The position numbers and the translations under genes are program-made. 35,560 nt of DNA from Desulfovibrionales bacterium (GTDB lineage: Bacteria; Desulfobacterota; Desulfovibrionia; Desulfovibrionales; Desulfovibrionaceae). The notes under the pieces were generated by a model. It had not been told where the DNA came from, made no database searches, and saw only the letters and a program-made list of their open reading frames with translations. Shown in pieces: positions 1 to 8,299 of this stretch (the first letter of the stretch is position 1; each line of letters begins with the position of its first letter). The stretch lies in NCBI GenBank assembly GCA_030156255.1, contig JASGMV010000041.1, positions 1 through 35,560 on the forward strand. The letters run 5' to 3'.

Positions 1-1
1 C

Positions 2-244
2 GAGGGGTTTGTGGATATCGCTATCGAAGACACGGGAACAGGCGTTCCCGCGAAGCACCAGAAGCGCATCTTCGATCCCTTCTTCACCACCAAGGAGGTC
101 GGCAAGGGCACCGGACAAGGTTTGGCCATCGCCTACGACGTCATCGTCAACAAACACGGCGGGGACATCCAGTTCCACACCGAGGAAAACGTGGGAACCA
201 CTTTCGTCATACGATTACCCTACGCCGAAGGAGACGCGATATGA
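2..244 (+). CDS. Sensor histidine kinase, C-terminal fragment (HATPase_c)
   Basis: Only the last 80 or so residues are in the window; the 5' part lies upstream and the reading frame is open to the left edge. The visible part is the end of a GHKL ATPase domain: a DTGTGVP motif (G1 box), then [18 protein letters not shown] (F and G2 boxes), then a GGDI stretch and a G-TTF-IRLP ending typical of two-component kinases. The stop overlaps the ATG of the following REC-HDOD gene (ATGA), so the three genes at the left edge are probably one transcript and this kinase is the likely phosphodonor for one or both REC proteins. The sensing domain cannot be seen. Confidence 0.9.
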   Translation, partial: EGFVDIAIEDTGTGVPAKHQKRIFDPFFTTKEVGKGTGQGLAIAYDVIVNKHGGDIQFHTEENVGTTFVIRLPYAEGDAI

Positions 245-1467
245 CGCCCGCCAAAAAGCCGCAACGCGTTCTTTTCGTGGACGACGAAGCCAGTGTCCGG
301 GAAGGCCTGGACCGCATGATTTTCGCCATGGCCCCGGACTGGGAGGCGGGTTTCGCTTCAGGAGGAGAGCAGGCCCTGGAAATGCTGCGCCAAGAACCTT
401 ACGACGTGGTGGTTACCGACATGCGCATGCCCGGCATGGACGGCGCCGCGCTGTTGTCCGCCGTCCAGGAAAGCTACCCGGACGTGGTCCGCATCGTGCT
501 TTCGGGCCACTCGGACCGCGATATGGTGCTCAAAACAGTGCGCCCGGCCCATCAATTTCTGTCCAAGCCCTGCACCCCCCAGCAGTTGAGGGAAGTGGTG
601 GACAGCGCTCTGGGCTTGCGGGCCATCCAAATGGATGGCCGCGTGCGCAAGGTGATCTCGCGCATCGAATCCCTGCCAAGCCTGCCGGACGTCTATATGG
701 ACATCAACGACGAATTGGCCCAGGACGACCCGTCCCTGCAGTACATCGGCGAGTTGATCTCCAGGGACATGGGTATGAGCGCCTCCATCCTCAAGGTGGT
801 CAACTCCGCATTTTTCGGTTTCCAACGCAGAATCACCAGCCCCAAGCAAGCCGTCAATCTCCTCGGCGTGGACACGATCAAAGGCCTGATCCTCTCCGCG
901 CACATCTTTACGCTTCTCGATTTCCAGGGGTTCCGGAACTTTTCCATCGCCAAACTCTGGGAGCACTGCATGGTGACGGCCCGCATGGCCAAGGCCATCG
1001 CCGAAGTCCAGGGGCTCAGCCTCAAGGAGCAGGACGAGTGCTTCGTGGCCGGCCTGTTGCACGACGTGGGCAAACTGGTGTTGGCCTACTACTTCCCCAA
1101 GGCGTACCGCCGGGTTCTGGAAGCCGTTCAAGCGAAGAATCGAACCATTTGGGAAGTCGAACATGAAGTCATGCCGGCCACCCACGCCGAAATCGGGGCG
1201 TTCATGATGGGGCTGTGGGGACTCCCCTTGCACGTGGTTTCGGCCATCGCCTTCCATCACGAACCTTCCCGCATCAGCCCCAGCGGCTTTTCCCCGCTTC
1301 TGGCCGTGCACGCCGCCAACGCCTTTGAGCATGAAACGTTCGTCACCGGTCCGAACATGGCCAAACATCCCCTGGACGACAAATGCCTGGAGCGGGCGGG
1401 ACTCGCCGACCGTATCGAGACATGGCGGGACCTCTGCGGCGCCCTGACCAGAGAGGTGAAGAGATGA
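241..1467 (+). CDS. Response regulator with REC and HDOD domains
   Basis: A protein of 408 residues. The N-terminal REC domain (about 8-125) is complete: acidic pair D14-D15, phosphoacceptor D60 in [12 protein letters not shown], and K109 in LSKPC. An HDOD domain follows (about 140-350), with the SLPSLPDV entry motif and an LLHDVGKL stretch that still carries an H-D pair at 274-275. HDOD proteins are HD-superfamily relatives, usually without proven enzymatic activity, that act in signalling and regulation. The start overlaps the kinase stop and its own stop overlaps the next start, so the three are translationally coupled. Output is inferred to be protein-protein or nucleotide signalling rather than DNA binding, as no HTH is seen. 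Confidence 0.92.
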   Translation: MTPAKKPQRVLFVDDEASVREGLDRMIFAMAPDWEAGFASGGEQALEMLRQEPYDVVVTDMRMPGMDGAALLSAVQESYPDVVRIVLSGHSDRDMVLKTVRPAHQFLSKPCTPQQLREVVDSALGLRAIQMDGRVRKVISRIESLPSLPDVYMDINDELAQDDPSLQYIGELISRDMGMSASILKVVNSAFFGFQRRITSPKQAVNLLGVDTIKGLILSAHIFTLLDFQGFRNFSIAKLWEHCMVTARMAKAIAEVQGLSLKEQDECFVAGLLHDVGKLVLAYYFPKAYRRVLEAVQAKNRTIWEVEHEVMPATHAEIGAFMMGLWGLPLHVVSAIAFHHEPSRISPSGFSPLLAVHAANAFEHETFVTGPNMAKHPLDDKCLERAGLADRIETWRDLCGALTREVKR

Positions 1468-2624
1468 CGCGCAAGATCCTTTTCATCGACGACGACGACG
1501 CCATCCTGGAAACCTTCGAAAGAGTCCTCGGCTTTGATTACGACGTCGCGACCAGCAACAATCCGCAGGAGGCGTTTCAAATGATTCGCAGCGCAGGCCC
1601 CTTCGCCGTGGTGGTGACGGACCTGCGCATGCCCCGGATGGACGGGGTCGAGGTTTTGTCCAGAGTCAAGGAGCTCACCCCCAATACGGTGCGGCTGATG
1701 CTCACCGGACATGCGGACCTGGACGCGGCCATCGCCGCGGTGAACGACGGACACGTCTACCGCTTTTTGACCAAGCCCTGCCCTCCGCCGCTTCTGAAAA
1801 CAGCGCTGGACGCGGCGTTGGAGCAGTATCGCCTGGTCACGGCCGAGAAGGAGCTTCTGCGGGACACTCTGCGAGGCGCCATCAAAATTCTCACCGACAC
1901 CCTGGCCATTCTCAAGCCGGACGTCTACGGCCGAACCGCGAGGCTCTTGCCGTATATTCGCCAACTTTCAGACGAATTGGGCGACCCGCAGCCATGGAGG
2001 ACGGAGACCGCCGCCATGCTCGCCTGCCTGGGCTACATCATCTTCCCGGACGACATGCTCGCCAGACTGGACCGCGGCCAGATCATCAACCGCAGCGACA
2101 GGAAAATATACGAACAACACGTCGACGTCGCGGAGCGGCTCATCTCCAACCTGCCCCGCATGGACGAGGTGAGCGCCATCATTCGCTACCAGGACAAGGA
2201 TTTCGACGGAGGCGGCTTTCCCGGCGACCTGGTCGAGGGACGGGGCATCCCCCTTGGATCGAGAATCCTCCGGATAGCGAAAGACCTCGACAAGCTGACC
2301 TCCCGAGGCGTCGCCGGAGACAAAGCGCTCCAAGCCCTGCGGCGGCGCGCCGGAGCCTATGACCCCGCCGCCCTGGAGGCCCTTTCCCGCATCTTCGGCA
2401 GCGAACCGGCCCACACGGTCCAGGCGCTGCCCGCCAGGCAACTGGGCCCGGGTATGATCCTCGCCCAGGACGTGTTCACCCAACGAGAAGGCAAAGACGT
2501 CAAGGTCGCGGGAAAAGGCCAGGAGCTTTCGGAGACGACCATCGCCTATCTGCGCCGCTACGCCACGCTGGGCCGCATCGAGCAGCCGATCCAGGTCATC
2601 GTGTCCCAGGAAGAAAAAAATTGA
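1464..2624 (+). CDS. Response regulator with REC and a degenerate HD-GYP-like domain
   Basis: A protein of 386 residues. I chose the ATG at 1464 because it overlaps the upstream stop and follows an AGAGGTGAAG ribosome site; the longer in-frame opening would run back through the previous gene. REC (5-120) is intact: D10-D12, D53 in VTDLRMPRMDG, K104 in LTKPC. The second half follows the HD-GYP layout, with an EQHVDVAERLI helix, DFDGGGFPGDL in place of the usual DGxGYP region, an RILRIAKDLDKLTS stretch, and a C-terminal segment like those that follow HD-GYP domains. The catalytic HD site is lost, reading LACLGYI where LHDIG is expected, and the HHE site reads RYQDKD. Known HD-GYP proteins hydrolyse c-di-GMP; this one is probably a non-catalytic binding or scaffold version. 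Confidence 0.85.
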   Translation: MTRKILFIDDDDAILETFERVLGFDYDVATSNNPQEAFQMIRSAGPFAVVVTDLRMPRMDGVEVLSRVKELTPNTVRLMLTGHADLDAAIAAVNDGHVYRFLTKPCPPPLLKTALDAALEQYRLVTAEKELLRDTLRGAIKILTDTLAILKPDVYGRTARLLPYIRQLSDELGDPQPWRTETAAMLACLGYIIFPDDMLARLDRGQIINRSDRKIYEQHVDVAERLISNLPRMDEVSAIIRYQDKDFDGGGFPGDLVEGRGIPLGSRILRIAKDLDKLTSRGVAGDKALQALRRRAGAYDPAALEALSRIFGSEPAHTVQALPARQLGPGMILAQDVFTQREGKDVKVAGKGQELSETTIAYLRRYATLGRIEQPIQVIVSQEEKN

Positions 2625-2748
2625 CGAGGCCAAAGAGCCGGGCAGCGCCCGCCGCCAAGCAAGCGTTCCAATGGTAACACGCTGTAAATTTTCAACAATC
2701 AACGCAACGAGAAACGATTTTTCCTGTCTCACAAACCGTTTCCCTATA

Positions 2749-2832
2749 AAAAGGTTTTGGGGAAAAGGGATGGGGGTCCGGGGGAAGGGGAAAACCCCTT
2801 TTGAGAAAAAAGGGGTTTTCCCCTTCCCCCGG
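2749..2832. repeat. Dispersed-repeat element with a 25-bp perfect hairpin at a convergent gene junction
   Basis: Arms at 2778-2802 and 2808-2832 are perfect reverse complements with a 5-base loop, built of G, A and C runs. It lies between the ends of the REC/HD-GYP-like gene and recJ, so it probably ends transcription from both sides, although no clean T-run follows on either strand. The flank at 2749-2777 (CCTATAAAAAGGTTTTGGGG, then AAAAGGGATGGGGG) resembles 35517-35560 and, in opposite orientation, the segment after the hairpin at 35354. It is therefore one copy of a repeat family. The remaining intergenic sequence from 2625 shows nothing else. Confidence 0.75.
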
Positions 2833-2862
2833 CTCCGTCAAACAAAAACAGCTTGCGACGGG

Positions 2863-4551
2863 CTACAGGCGCCAGTCCTTGATGCGCAGCTCCACCCGGG
2901 GCGTCCCCTGAAAGGTGTCGAGCCGGGGCGTAAAGGCGAATCGCATGCCGGGGCTCAGGCTGGCCCGGGTCAATTCTCCCGCCATGCGCCAAGCCTTGGC
3001 CTGCAGAATACGGCCGGACACCGTGTCCTTGAGGTCCAGCCCCACGTGGTCCTTGCCGAAGACGCGGTAGCGCAGCACCTCCACCGGAGGCGAGGAGAAA
3101 ACAGGCTCCGGATTCCCCATGCCGAACGGCTGTAGCAACTCCATCTCCCGCAGCAGAACGGCGTCGGCCGACTCAAACCCCAAAGCCTGGTCCAGACGAA
3201 GCGTGGGTTTCAGGGCCTCCGGACCGACCTGCTGCGTCACCGCCTGGTGAAAACGCTCGCGCAACTCCTCGAACCGCTCCGGCGCCAAGGACAGCCCCGC
3301 GGCCTGCCGGTGTCCTCCGAACTTGGTCAGCAGGTCGGCGGCGTCCGTCAGCCCCCGGTGCAGGTCGAACTCGGCGATGCTGCGGCCGGAGCCGGACATC
3401 CGCCCGTCCTTGGCCGCCAGCAAAATTACGGGCTTGTATAGACGCTCCACCACCCGAGAAGCCACGATGCCCAGCACGCCGTGATGCCAGTCCTCCTGAT
3501 AGAGCACCAGCCCCAAACGTCCGTTTTGCGTCTTGGCCTGCTCCAGGGCCTGCCCCAGCATGGCGTCTTCCTGGCTGCGGCGCCGGGAGTTCAATTCGTC
3601 GAGTTTCGCGGCCAAGGGCCGGGCCGTGTCCAGGTCCGGCGCCAGGAGCAGGTCCAAAGCCAGGTTGGGGTCCTCCAGCCGGCCGGCCGCGTTGATCCGG
3701 GGCGCAAGCCCGAAGGCCACCTGTCCCGCGCCTAGCGGCGCATGGGCGTTGTAGCCGGCCGCCTCCTTGAGCGCCAGCACGCCGGGCCGCTTGGGGGATT
3801 TGAGCAGCAAGAGCCCGTTCTTTACCAGAATGCGGTTGTGGCCGGTGAGAGGCACCACGTCGGCGATGGTTCCCAGCGCCACAAGATCGAGCAACTCCCG
3901 AAGGTCCATGGGGTCGCCGGGCAATTGAGAGTTCAGCGCCCCGGCCAGCATGAAGGCCACGCCGACGCCGGCCAAGTCGGGGCACGGGCAGTCTCCGAGC
4001 CTCGGATTGCACACGGCCTCGGCCTGCAACGGCTCCTCGCCCGGCAGATGATGGTCCGTGACCACCATCTGCAGCCCCATATCACGGGCGGCCGCAACCT
4101 CCTGGTGGTTGGTGATGCCGCAGTCCACGGTCACCACCGTCTGGACGCCCGCCTCGGCCAGGAAGCGCAAGCCGTCCACGTTCAGGCCGTAGCCTTCCTT
4201 GAGCCGGTTGGGCAAACGCCCCAGAACATCCACGCCGCGAGCCCGGAAAAACGAGACGAGCAGCGCCGTGGAGGTGACCCCGTCCACGTCGTAGTCGCCC
4301 CAGACCGCGATGCGGCGGCCCTGCTCCACGGCCCGCGCCACGGCGGCGCAAGCCTCGGCCATGCCCGGCACGCTCGCAGGCTTGCACAGATACCGCAGAT
4401 GCGGGCTCAGAAAAAAGTCCATATCCCGGGCCGAAGCCAGCCCGCGCCGGTAGAGCACGCCCGCCAACACGGACGAAATGGACAGATCTTCGGCCATGCG
4501 GCCGATGTTCGGCGGCAACGGGGTTTCGTCGATTTTCCAGCGGCAGGGCAC
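2863..4551 (-). CDS. recJ: Single-stranded-DNA-specific exonuclease RecJ
   Basis: A protein of 562 residues, the usual RecJ length. RecJ degrades ssDNA 5'-3' in RecF-pathway recombination and base-excision or mismatch repair. DHH-family motifs are all present: DYDVDGVTS (motif I), TVDCGIT (motif II), VVTDHHLPG (motif III) and ALGTIADVVPL (motif IV). The DHHA1 part follows, with GGHRQAAGLSL and an FGMGNPEP motif, and the C-terminal OB-like domain comes last. The start is GTG at 4551, 7 bases after the stop of the upstream exporter gene, with a GGAGG about 12 bases before it inside that gene's end. It is probably cotranscribed with the exporter and the M48 peptidase. No anomaly seen. Confidence 0.96.
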   Translation of the reverse strand: MPCRWKIDETPLPPNIGRMAEDLSISSVLAGVLYRRGLASARDMDFFLSPHLRYLCKPASVPGMAEACAAVARAVEQGRRIAVWGDYDVDGVTSTALLVSFFRARGVDVLGRLPNRLKEGYGLNVDGLRFLAEAGVQTVVTVDCGITNHQEVAAARDMGLQMVVTDHHLPGEEPLQAEAVCNPRLGDCPCPDLAGVGVAFMLAGALNSQLPGDPMDLRELLDLVALGTIADVVPLTGHNRILVKNGLLLLKSPKRPGVLALKEAAGYNAHAPLGAGQVAFGLAPRINAAGRLEDPNLALDLLLAPDLDTARPLAAKLDELNSRRRSQEDAMLGQALEQAKTQNGRLGLVLYQEDWHHGVLGIVASRVVERLYKPVILLAAKDGRMSGSGRSIAEFDLHRGLTDAADLLTKFGGHRQAAGLSLAPERFEELRERFHQAVTQQVGPEALKPTLRLDQALGFESADAVLLREMELLQPFGMGNPEPVFSSPPVEVLRYRVFGKDHVGLDLKDTVSGRILQAKAWRMAGELTRASLSPGMRFAFTPRLDTFQGTPRVELRIKDWRL

Positions 4552-4558
4552 GTGCGGA

Positions 4559-5185
4559 TCAATCCTCCAGCGCCAGGCCCACGCCCAGTGCGGCCAAAAT
4601 CGCCCCGGAGGCCGCCTCCAGCCTGACGCGAAGCTTTTGGCCGGACACGAATGCGCTCATGCGGTTGAGAAACAACGACAGCAGCGTCAGCCAGACCAGC
4701 CCCATCACCGCATGGATGGAGGCCAGCGCCCAGGACTCGGCCAACACGTTGTCGCCGGGAGCGATGAACTGCGGCAGCAGCGACAGATAAAACACGGCGG
4801 CCTTGGGGTTGAGCACGTTCGACAGAAAGCCCTCCCCGAAGGATTTGCGCCACGCGGCCGGCCGCGCCGCGGCCGCCTGGAGCGGTTCGGCCGAAGACTT
4901 CCAGCAACGCCGCAAGGTCGCAATCCCCAGATAGACCAGGTAGGCGGCGCCGGCCAGCCGGACCCAGTGGTACAGCTCGGCCGACCTTGCCAGGATCACG
5001 GAAAGCCCCAAGGCCGAAGCCGTGGCGTGCACGTACAGCCCAGAGCAAATGCCCACGGTGGCGACGACGCCCGCGGCCGGCCCGCGGCCCAGAACGTTCT
5101 TGACCACGAGCAACGTGTCGGCGCCGGGAGATATGGTCAACAGCGCCGCCAGAGGAACGAAGGTCCAGATGGATGCGTCAGTCAT
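4559..5185 (-). CDS. LysE/RhtB-family amino-acid exporter
   Basis: A protein of 208 residues, the standard family length. It is an integral membrane protein of about six hydrophobic segments. The N-terminal family signature PGADTLLVVKNVLGRG is clear, as are the AAYLVYLGIATLR segment and the GFLSNVLNPKAAVFYLSLLPQF block. Family members export amino acids such as lysine, threonine, homoserine or cysteine derivatives with the proton motive force; the substrate cannot be read from sequence. The start overlaps the end of the M48 peptidase gene by 8 bases, and recJ follows after 7 bases, so this is a three-gene minus-strand unit of unrelated functions. Confidence 0.93.
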   Translation of the reverse strand: MTDASIWTFVPLAALLTISPGADTLLVVKNVLGRGPAAGVVATVGICSGLYVHATASALGLSVILARSAELYHWVRLAGAAYLVYLGIATLRRCWKSSAEPLQAAAARPAAWRKSFGEGFLSNVLNPKAAVFYLSLLPQFIAPGDNVLAESWALASIHAVMGLVWLTLLSLFLNRMSAFVSGQKLRVRLEAASGAILAALGVGLALED

Positions 5186-5963
5186 TCTGGTTCCTATGAT
5201 AGTACTTGCCTTTGATCACGGGCAGGTCCTTTTGCAGTTCGATCAACCGGTCCTGGCTCGGCGGGTGGGTGGAAAGCCACGCCGGCGGCGCCGAGCCTTT
5301 GTCCAACTGCATCATCTTGCGCCAGAAGACCAGGGCCGCGCCGGGATCGTAGCCGGCCTGGGCCATGAGAATCAATCCGATGTAGTCGGCCTCGTACTCC
5401 TGGGTCCGGCTGTAAGGCAGGATGACGCCCACCTGAGAGGCCATGCCGTAGGCCGATGCGAAAACCTGGGCCATGGCCGGGCTCTCCAGCCCGATGGCGA
5501 CGCCCGCGGCCTCGCCGGCCAGAGCCGTTCCCAGTTGGACGGACATGCGCTCCGCCCCGTGGCGGGCCATGGCGTGGGCGATTTCATGGCCGATCACCAC
5601 GGCCAGTTCATCGTCGCTGTCCGTCATCCCCAAAAGCCCGCGGTACACGAAGACCTTCCCGCCGGGCAAGGCGAAGGCGTTGGGAACGTCCTCGTCGATG
5701 ACGTTGAACTCCCATTCATAGTCCCTGCCGGTCTGAGCCGCGATCCTCTCCCCGACGCGGCGGACCCGGCCAGTCAAAGCGGGGTCGCTGGACAGCGGCT
5801 CGGTCTCCTTGACCTGCTGCGCCGCCTCAAGCCCCATGGCCACGGTCTGGGATTCGGGCAAAACGATGAACTGCGACCGTTGCGTCAACGGCGCTTTGGC
5901 GCAAGACGCAGCCAGCGCCAGCAAAAAACAAAAAAGTACGGCCCTGAGAGCGATGGACGGCAT
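5178..5963 (-). CDS. M48-family metallopeptidase lipoprotein
   Basis: A protein of 261 residues from the ATG at 5963, which has AAGGAG five bases upstream; a longer reading to 6038 lacks such a site and puts extra residues before the signal. Residues 1-21 form a lipoprotein signal ending LALAASC, so the mature protein is expected to be lipid-anchored. The zinc site is HEIAH (126-130), with the downstream glutamate in QEYEADYIG and a HPPSQDRL motif near the end. This places it in the Oma1/LoiP/BepA-like group of periplasmic proteases that act in envelope quality control. It lacks the TPR region of BepA, so it is nearer LoiP/YcaL. It is first gene of the minus-strand unit with the exporter and recJ. 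Confidence 0.93.
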   Translation of the reverse strand: MPSIALRAVLFCFLLALAASCAKAPLTQRSQFIVLPESQTVAMGLEAAQQVKETEPLSSDPALTGRVRRVGERIAAQTGRDYEWEFNVIDEDVPNAFALPGGKVFVYRGLLGMTDSDDELAVVIGHEIAHAMARHGAERMSVQLGTALAGEAAGVAIGLESPAMAQVFASAYGMASQVGVILPYSRTQEYEADYIGLILMAQAGYDPGAALVFWRKMMQLDKGSAPPAWLSTHPPSQDRLIELQKDLPVIKGKYYHRNQND

Positions 5964-6121
5964 GCCGGCTCCTTGCAATTTGTTGGGCGAACCAAGAGTA
6001 CCAGAACCGGCGCCGCACCACAACAAACAAGCGGGCAACCGCTTTTTGCATGGACAGCAAGGAATCTTCCGAGTAGCTTAAATCGTTTATACGGTCGCAA
6101 TTTTGTCACAGGAGCACGACA

Positions 6122-7324
6122 ATGGCTACTTCTTCAAAGCGTCGTTTCGCCCGGCGCATGACCAGCGTCCACAAATCCTTTATCCGGGAAATTCTCAAAG
6201 TGACGGAGAAGCCGGACGTCATTTCCTTCGCCGGCGGCCTGCCCAATCCCGGGATGTTCGCCACCGAGGCCTTCGCCAAGGCCGCGGAGCGGGTATTGTC
6301 CCGGGATGGCGCCATCACCCTGCAATACTCCACCACAGAGGGCTTCGCTCCGCTGCGGCGCTGGATCGCGGACCGCTACCGCACGCACAAGGGCGTGGAG
6401 GTGGACCCGGACCTGATTCTCATCACCACCGGCTCCCAGCAATGCCTGGACCTCGCGGCCAAGGCGCTGGTGGACGCAGGCGACACCGTGATCCTGGAGC
6501 GGCCCGGCTACCTCGGCTCCATTCAGGCGTTCTCCCTGTTCGAACCCCGCTTCGTGCAGGTGGAGATGGACGACGAAGGCGTGCTGCTTGGCCCCCTGAA
6601 AAAGGCCCTGAGCGGGGATCGCGTCCGCGTGTTCAACGCAGTGACCAATTTCCAGAATCCCTCCGGGCTCACGTACAGCCTGGAGCGCCGAAAGCGGGCG
6701 GCGGAACTCGTCAACGACTCGGAGGCCGTGCTCCTGGAGGACGATCCTTACGGCGAATTGCGTTTCGAGGGCGACACCCTGCCGCCCATGGCTTCTTTCT
6801 GCCGGGACAAGGCCATTCTGCTCGGCTCCTTCTCCAAGATTGCGGCGCCCGGCTTCCGGCTAGGCTGGATGGTCGCCCCGCCGGACATCTATGAAAAGGC
6901 GGTCATCGCCAAGCAGGCCGCGGACCTGCACACCTCCACCCTCACCCAGCGCGCGTTGTTCGAATACCTGACCACCAACGACCTGGACGCCCACGTAGCC
7001 CGCATCAAGCGCGGCTACAAACGCCAGCGGGACTGCATGCTGGAGGCGATCCAGCAGTACTTCCCGGAAAGAGTCGACTACACCCGCCCCGAGGGCGGCA
7101 TGTTCATCTGGGTCAGGCTGCCGGACGGACTTTCCGCCCTGGACCTGCTGGAGAAGGCCGTCGACTACAAGGTCGCCTTCGTGCCGGGCGCGCCCTTCTA
7201 CGCGGACGGAGGCGGACAAAGCACGCTGCGGCTGAACTTCTCCAACTCCAGCGAAGAACAGATTCAGGAGGGCGTGAAGCGTTTGGGCGCGTGCCTGGAG
7301 CATTGCGTCAAAAAGGCCTGCTGA
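6122..7324 (+). CDS. PLP-dependent fold-type I aminotransferase (2-aminoadipate/aromatic type)
   Basis: A protein of 400 residues; the ATG follows AGGAG with about 8 bases of spacing. It belongs to the class I/II aminotransferases of the LysN/ARO8/MocR-core group: ISFAGGLPNP near the N-terminus, LQYSTTEGFAPLR, TTGSQQCLDLA, an FQNPSG segment, LLEDDPYGELRFEG, and the PLP lysine in LGSFSKIAAPGFRLGW. The arginine for the substrate carboxylate is in the TLRLNFSN segment near the end. Family members transfer amino groups between 2-aminoadipate, branched-chain or aromatic amino acids and 2-oxoglutarate. The exact substrate is not fixed by sequence. No DNA-binding domain is present, so it is not a MocR regulator. 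It is transcribed alone, divergently from the M48 gene. Confidence 0.93.
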   Translation: MATSSKRRFARRMTSVHKSFIREILKVTEKPDVISFAGGLPNPGMFATEAFAKAAERVLSRDGAITLQYSTTEGFAPLRRWIADRYRTHKGVEVDPDLILITTGSQQCLDLAAKALVDAGDTVILERPGYLGSIQAFSLFEPRFVQVEMDDEGVLLGPLKKALSGDRVRVFNAVTNFQNPSGLTYSLERRKRAAELVNDSEAVLLEDDPYGELRFEGDTLPPMASFCRDKAILLGSFSKIAAPGFRLGWMVAPPDIYEKAVIAKQAADLHTSTLTQRALFEYLTTNDLDAHVARIKRGYKRQRDCMLEAIQQYFPERVDYTRPEGGMFIWVRLPDGLSALDLLEKAVDYKVAFVPGAPFYADGGGQSTLRLNFSNSSEEQIQEGVKRLGACLEHCVKKAC

Positions 7325-7397
7325 CTCTGGCGAAATCGCAGCGCGGCGTTTCGGCGGAAGAAAAAAGAAATGATTGCTCGGCGCCGCAAATCAGGGC

Positions 7398-7426
7398 TTG
7401 CGTTTTTACCGAGCCTCAGGTAGGTA
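7398..7426 (+). promoter_or_regulatory. Possible sigma-70 promoter for tRNA-Pro
   Basis: TTGCGT and TAGGTA are separated by 17 bases, which places a start about 6 bases before the tRNA. The match to consensus is partial. Otherwise 7325-7438 shows nothing. Confidence 0.4.
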
Positions 7427-7438
7427 TCCCTTCTTCGT

Positions 7439-7515
7439 CGGGATGTGGCTCAGCCTGGTAGAGCACTGCGTTCGGGACGCAGGGGCCGCTGGTTCAAATC
7501 CAGTCATCCCGACCA
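7439..7515 (+). tRNA. tRNA-Pro (anticodon CGG)
   Basis: A full 77-base cloverleaf. The acceptor stem CGGGATG pairs with CATCCCG, and ACCA follows, so CCA is encoded. The D arm is GCTC...GAGC; the anticodon stem is CTGCG/CGCAG with loop TTCGGGA, giving anticodon CGG at 7473-7475 with G37; the T arm contains GGTTCAAATCC. It reads CCG codons, which fits a GC-rich genome. Confidence 0.97.
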
Positions 7516-7524
7516 GGAAATACA

Positions 7525-7557
7525 GCGGGTTACGGCAAAAGTCGTAACCCGCTTTTT
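7525..7557 (+). terminator. Intrinsic terminator of tRNA-Pro
   Basis: GCGGGTTACG pairs perfectly with CGTAACCCGC across an 8-base loop and is followed by TTTTT, nine bases after the tRNA CCA end. Confidence 0.9.
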
Positions 7558-7588
7558 CATTGGGCATACTAAGGCGTTTTTCGCCCGC

Positions 7589-8161
7589 TTATTTCTTCTT
7601 CAGCACGGAACGCCATCCCGTGGGTTGCGGCGCCAGCGGCCTGTACAATTTGCTGACCGCGCCCACCTGCTCGGTGACGTAAAAGGCCTTTGGTTCGATG
7701 GTGCGAATGGTTGCAAGAATCTTCTTCTGGTCCCGGCGCCTGCTCACGATGAGCAGCTCCGTCACCGGGCCAGCGACGCCTTCCCCCGCGAAAGTGGTTA
7801 CGCCGTGCCCCATATTCCGGACCGCCTGGGCCATCTCCCTGCCGCGCCCGGCGGTGAAGACGCGCATGACCGCGTGCCCGAAGGCGATGCGGCGCTCGAT
7901 GGCGATGCCCACGGCGTTCCCCGTAGCGAAGCCCAGAACGTAGAACACTCCCAGAATAGGCCGCTGGCCGATCTCCAGAATGACCGTGGAGACCACGGCC
8001 AGCCACAGGCTGATTTCGACCATGCCCAAAAAGAAGGCGACCAGGCTCCGGCCGTTGACGATGCTGATGGTTCGCAGCGTACCTATGGACACGTCCGCCA
8101 CGCGGGAGCAGAAAATAACCAGTCCGAAAAGCAACGTCGGCGTATCGAGATGAAACGTCAT
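7589..8161 (-). CDS. UPF0316 (DUF5698/DUF2179) family membrane protein
   Basis: A protein of 190 residues. I placed the start at the ATG at 8161 because the preceding open frame runs through the neighbouring regulator and shows no protein character. There are three hydrophobic segments in the first 90 residues (TLLFGLVIFCSRVADVSIGT; FFLGMVEISLWLAVVSTVI; GVFYVLGFATGNAVGIAIE), then a soluble DUF2179-type domain with GRGREMAQAVRNMGHGVTTF and a SRRRDQKKILATIRTIEPKAFY pattern. This matches UPF0316 proteins, which have no established function; the DUF2179 part occurs in YitT-like membrane proteins. It is divergent from the sigma-54 activator at 8300. Confidence 0.87.
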   Translation of the reverse strand: MTFHLDTPTLLFGLVIFCSRVADVSIGTLRTISIVNGRSLVAFFLGMVEISLWLAVVSTVILEIGQRPILGVFYVLGFATGNAVGIAIERRIAFGHAVMRVFTAGRGREMAQAVRNMGHGVTTFAGEGVAGPVTELLIVSRRRDQKKILATIRTIEPKAFYVTEQVGAVSKLYRPLAPQPTGWRSVLKKK

Positions 8162-8299
8162 GGAAGGCGCCCTGTGCTGAGGGTTATTTTTTGAATGATT
8201 AGCATGCTTCCGGCATGGAAAAAAGGCTTTTCGCCTCTTGTCCGTCGGGGCCAGTGAGCTTAAAGTGGCGCCGTTCACTCGACCTTGCAAGAGGTGGCG

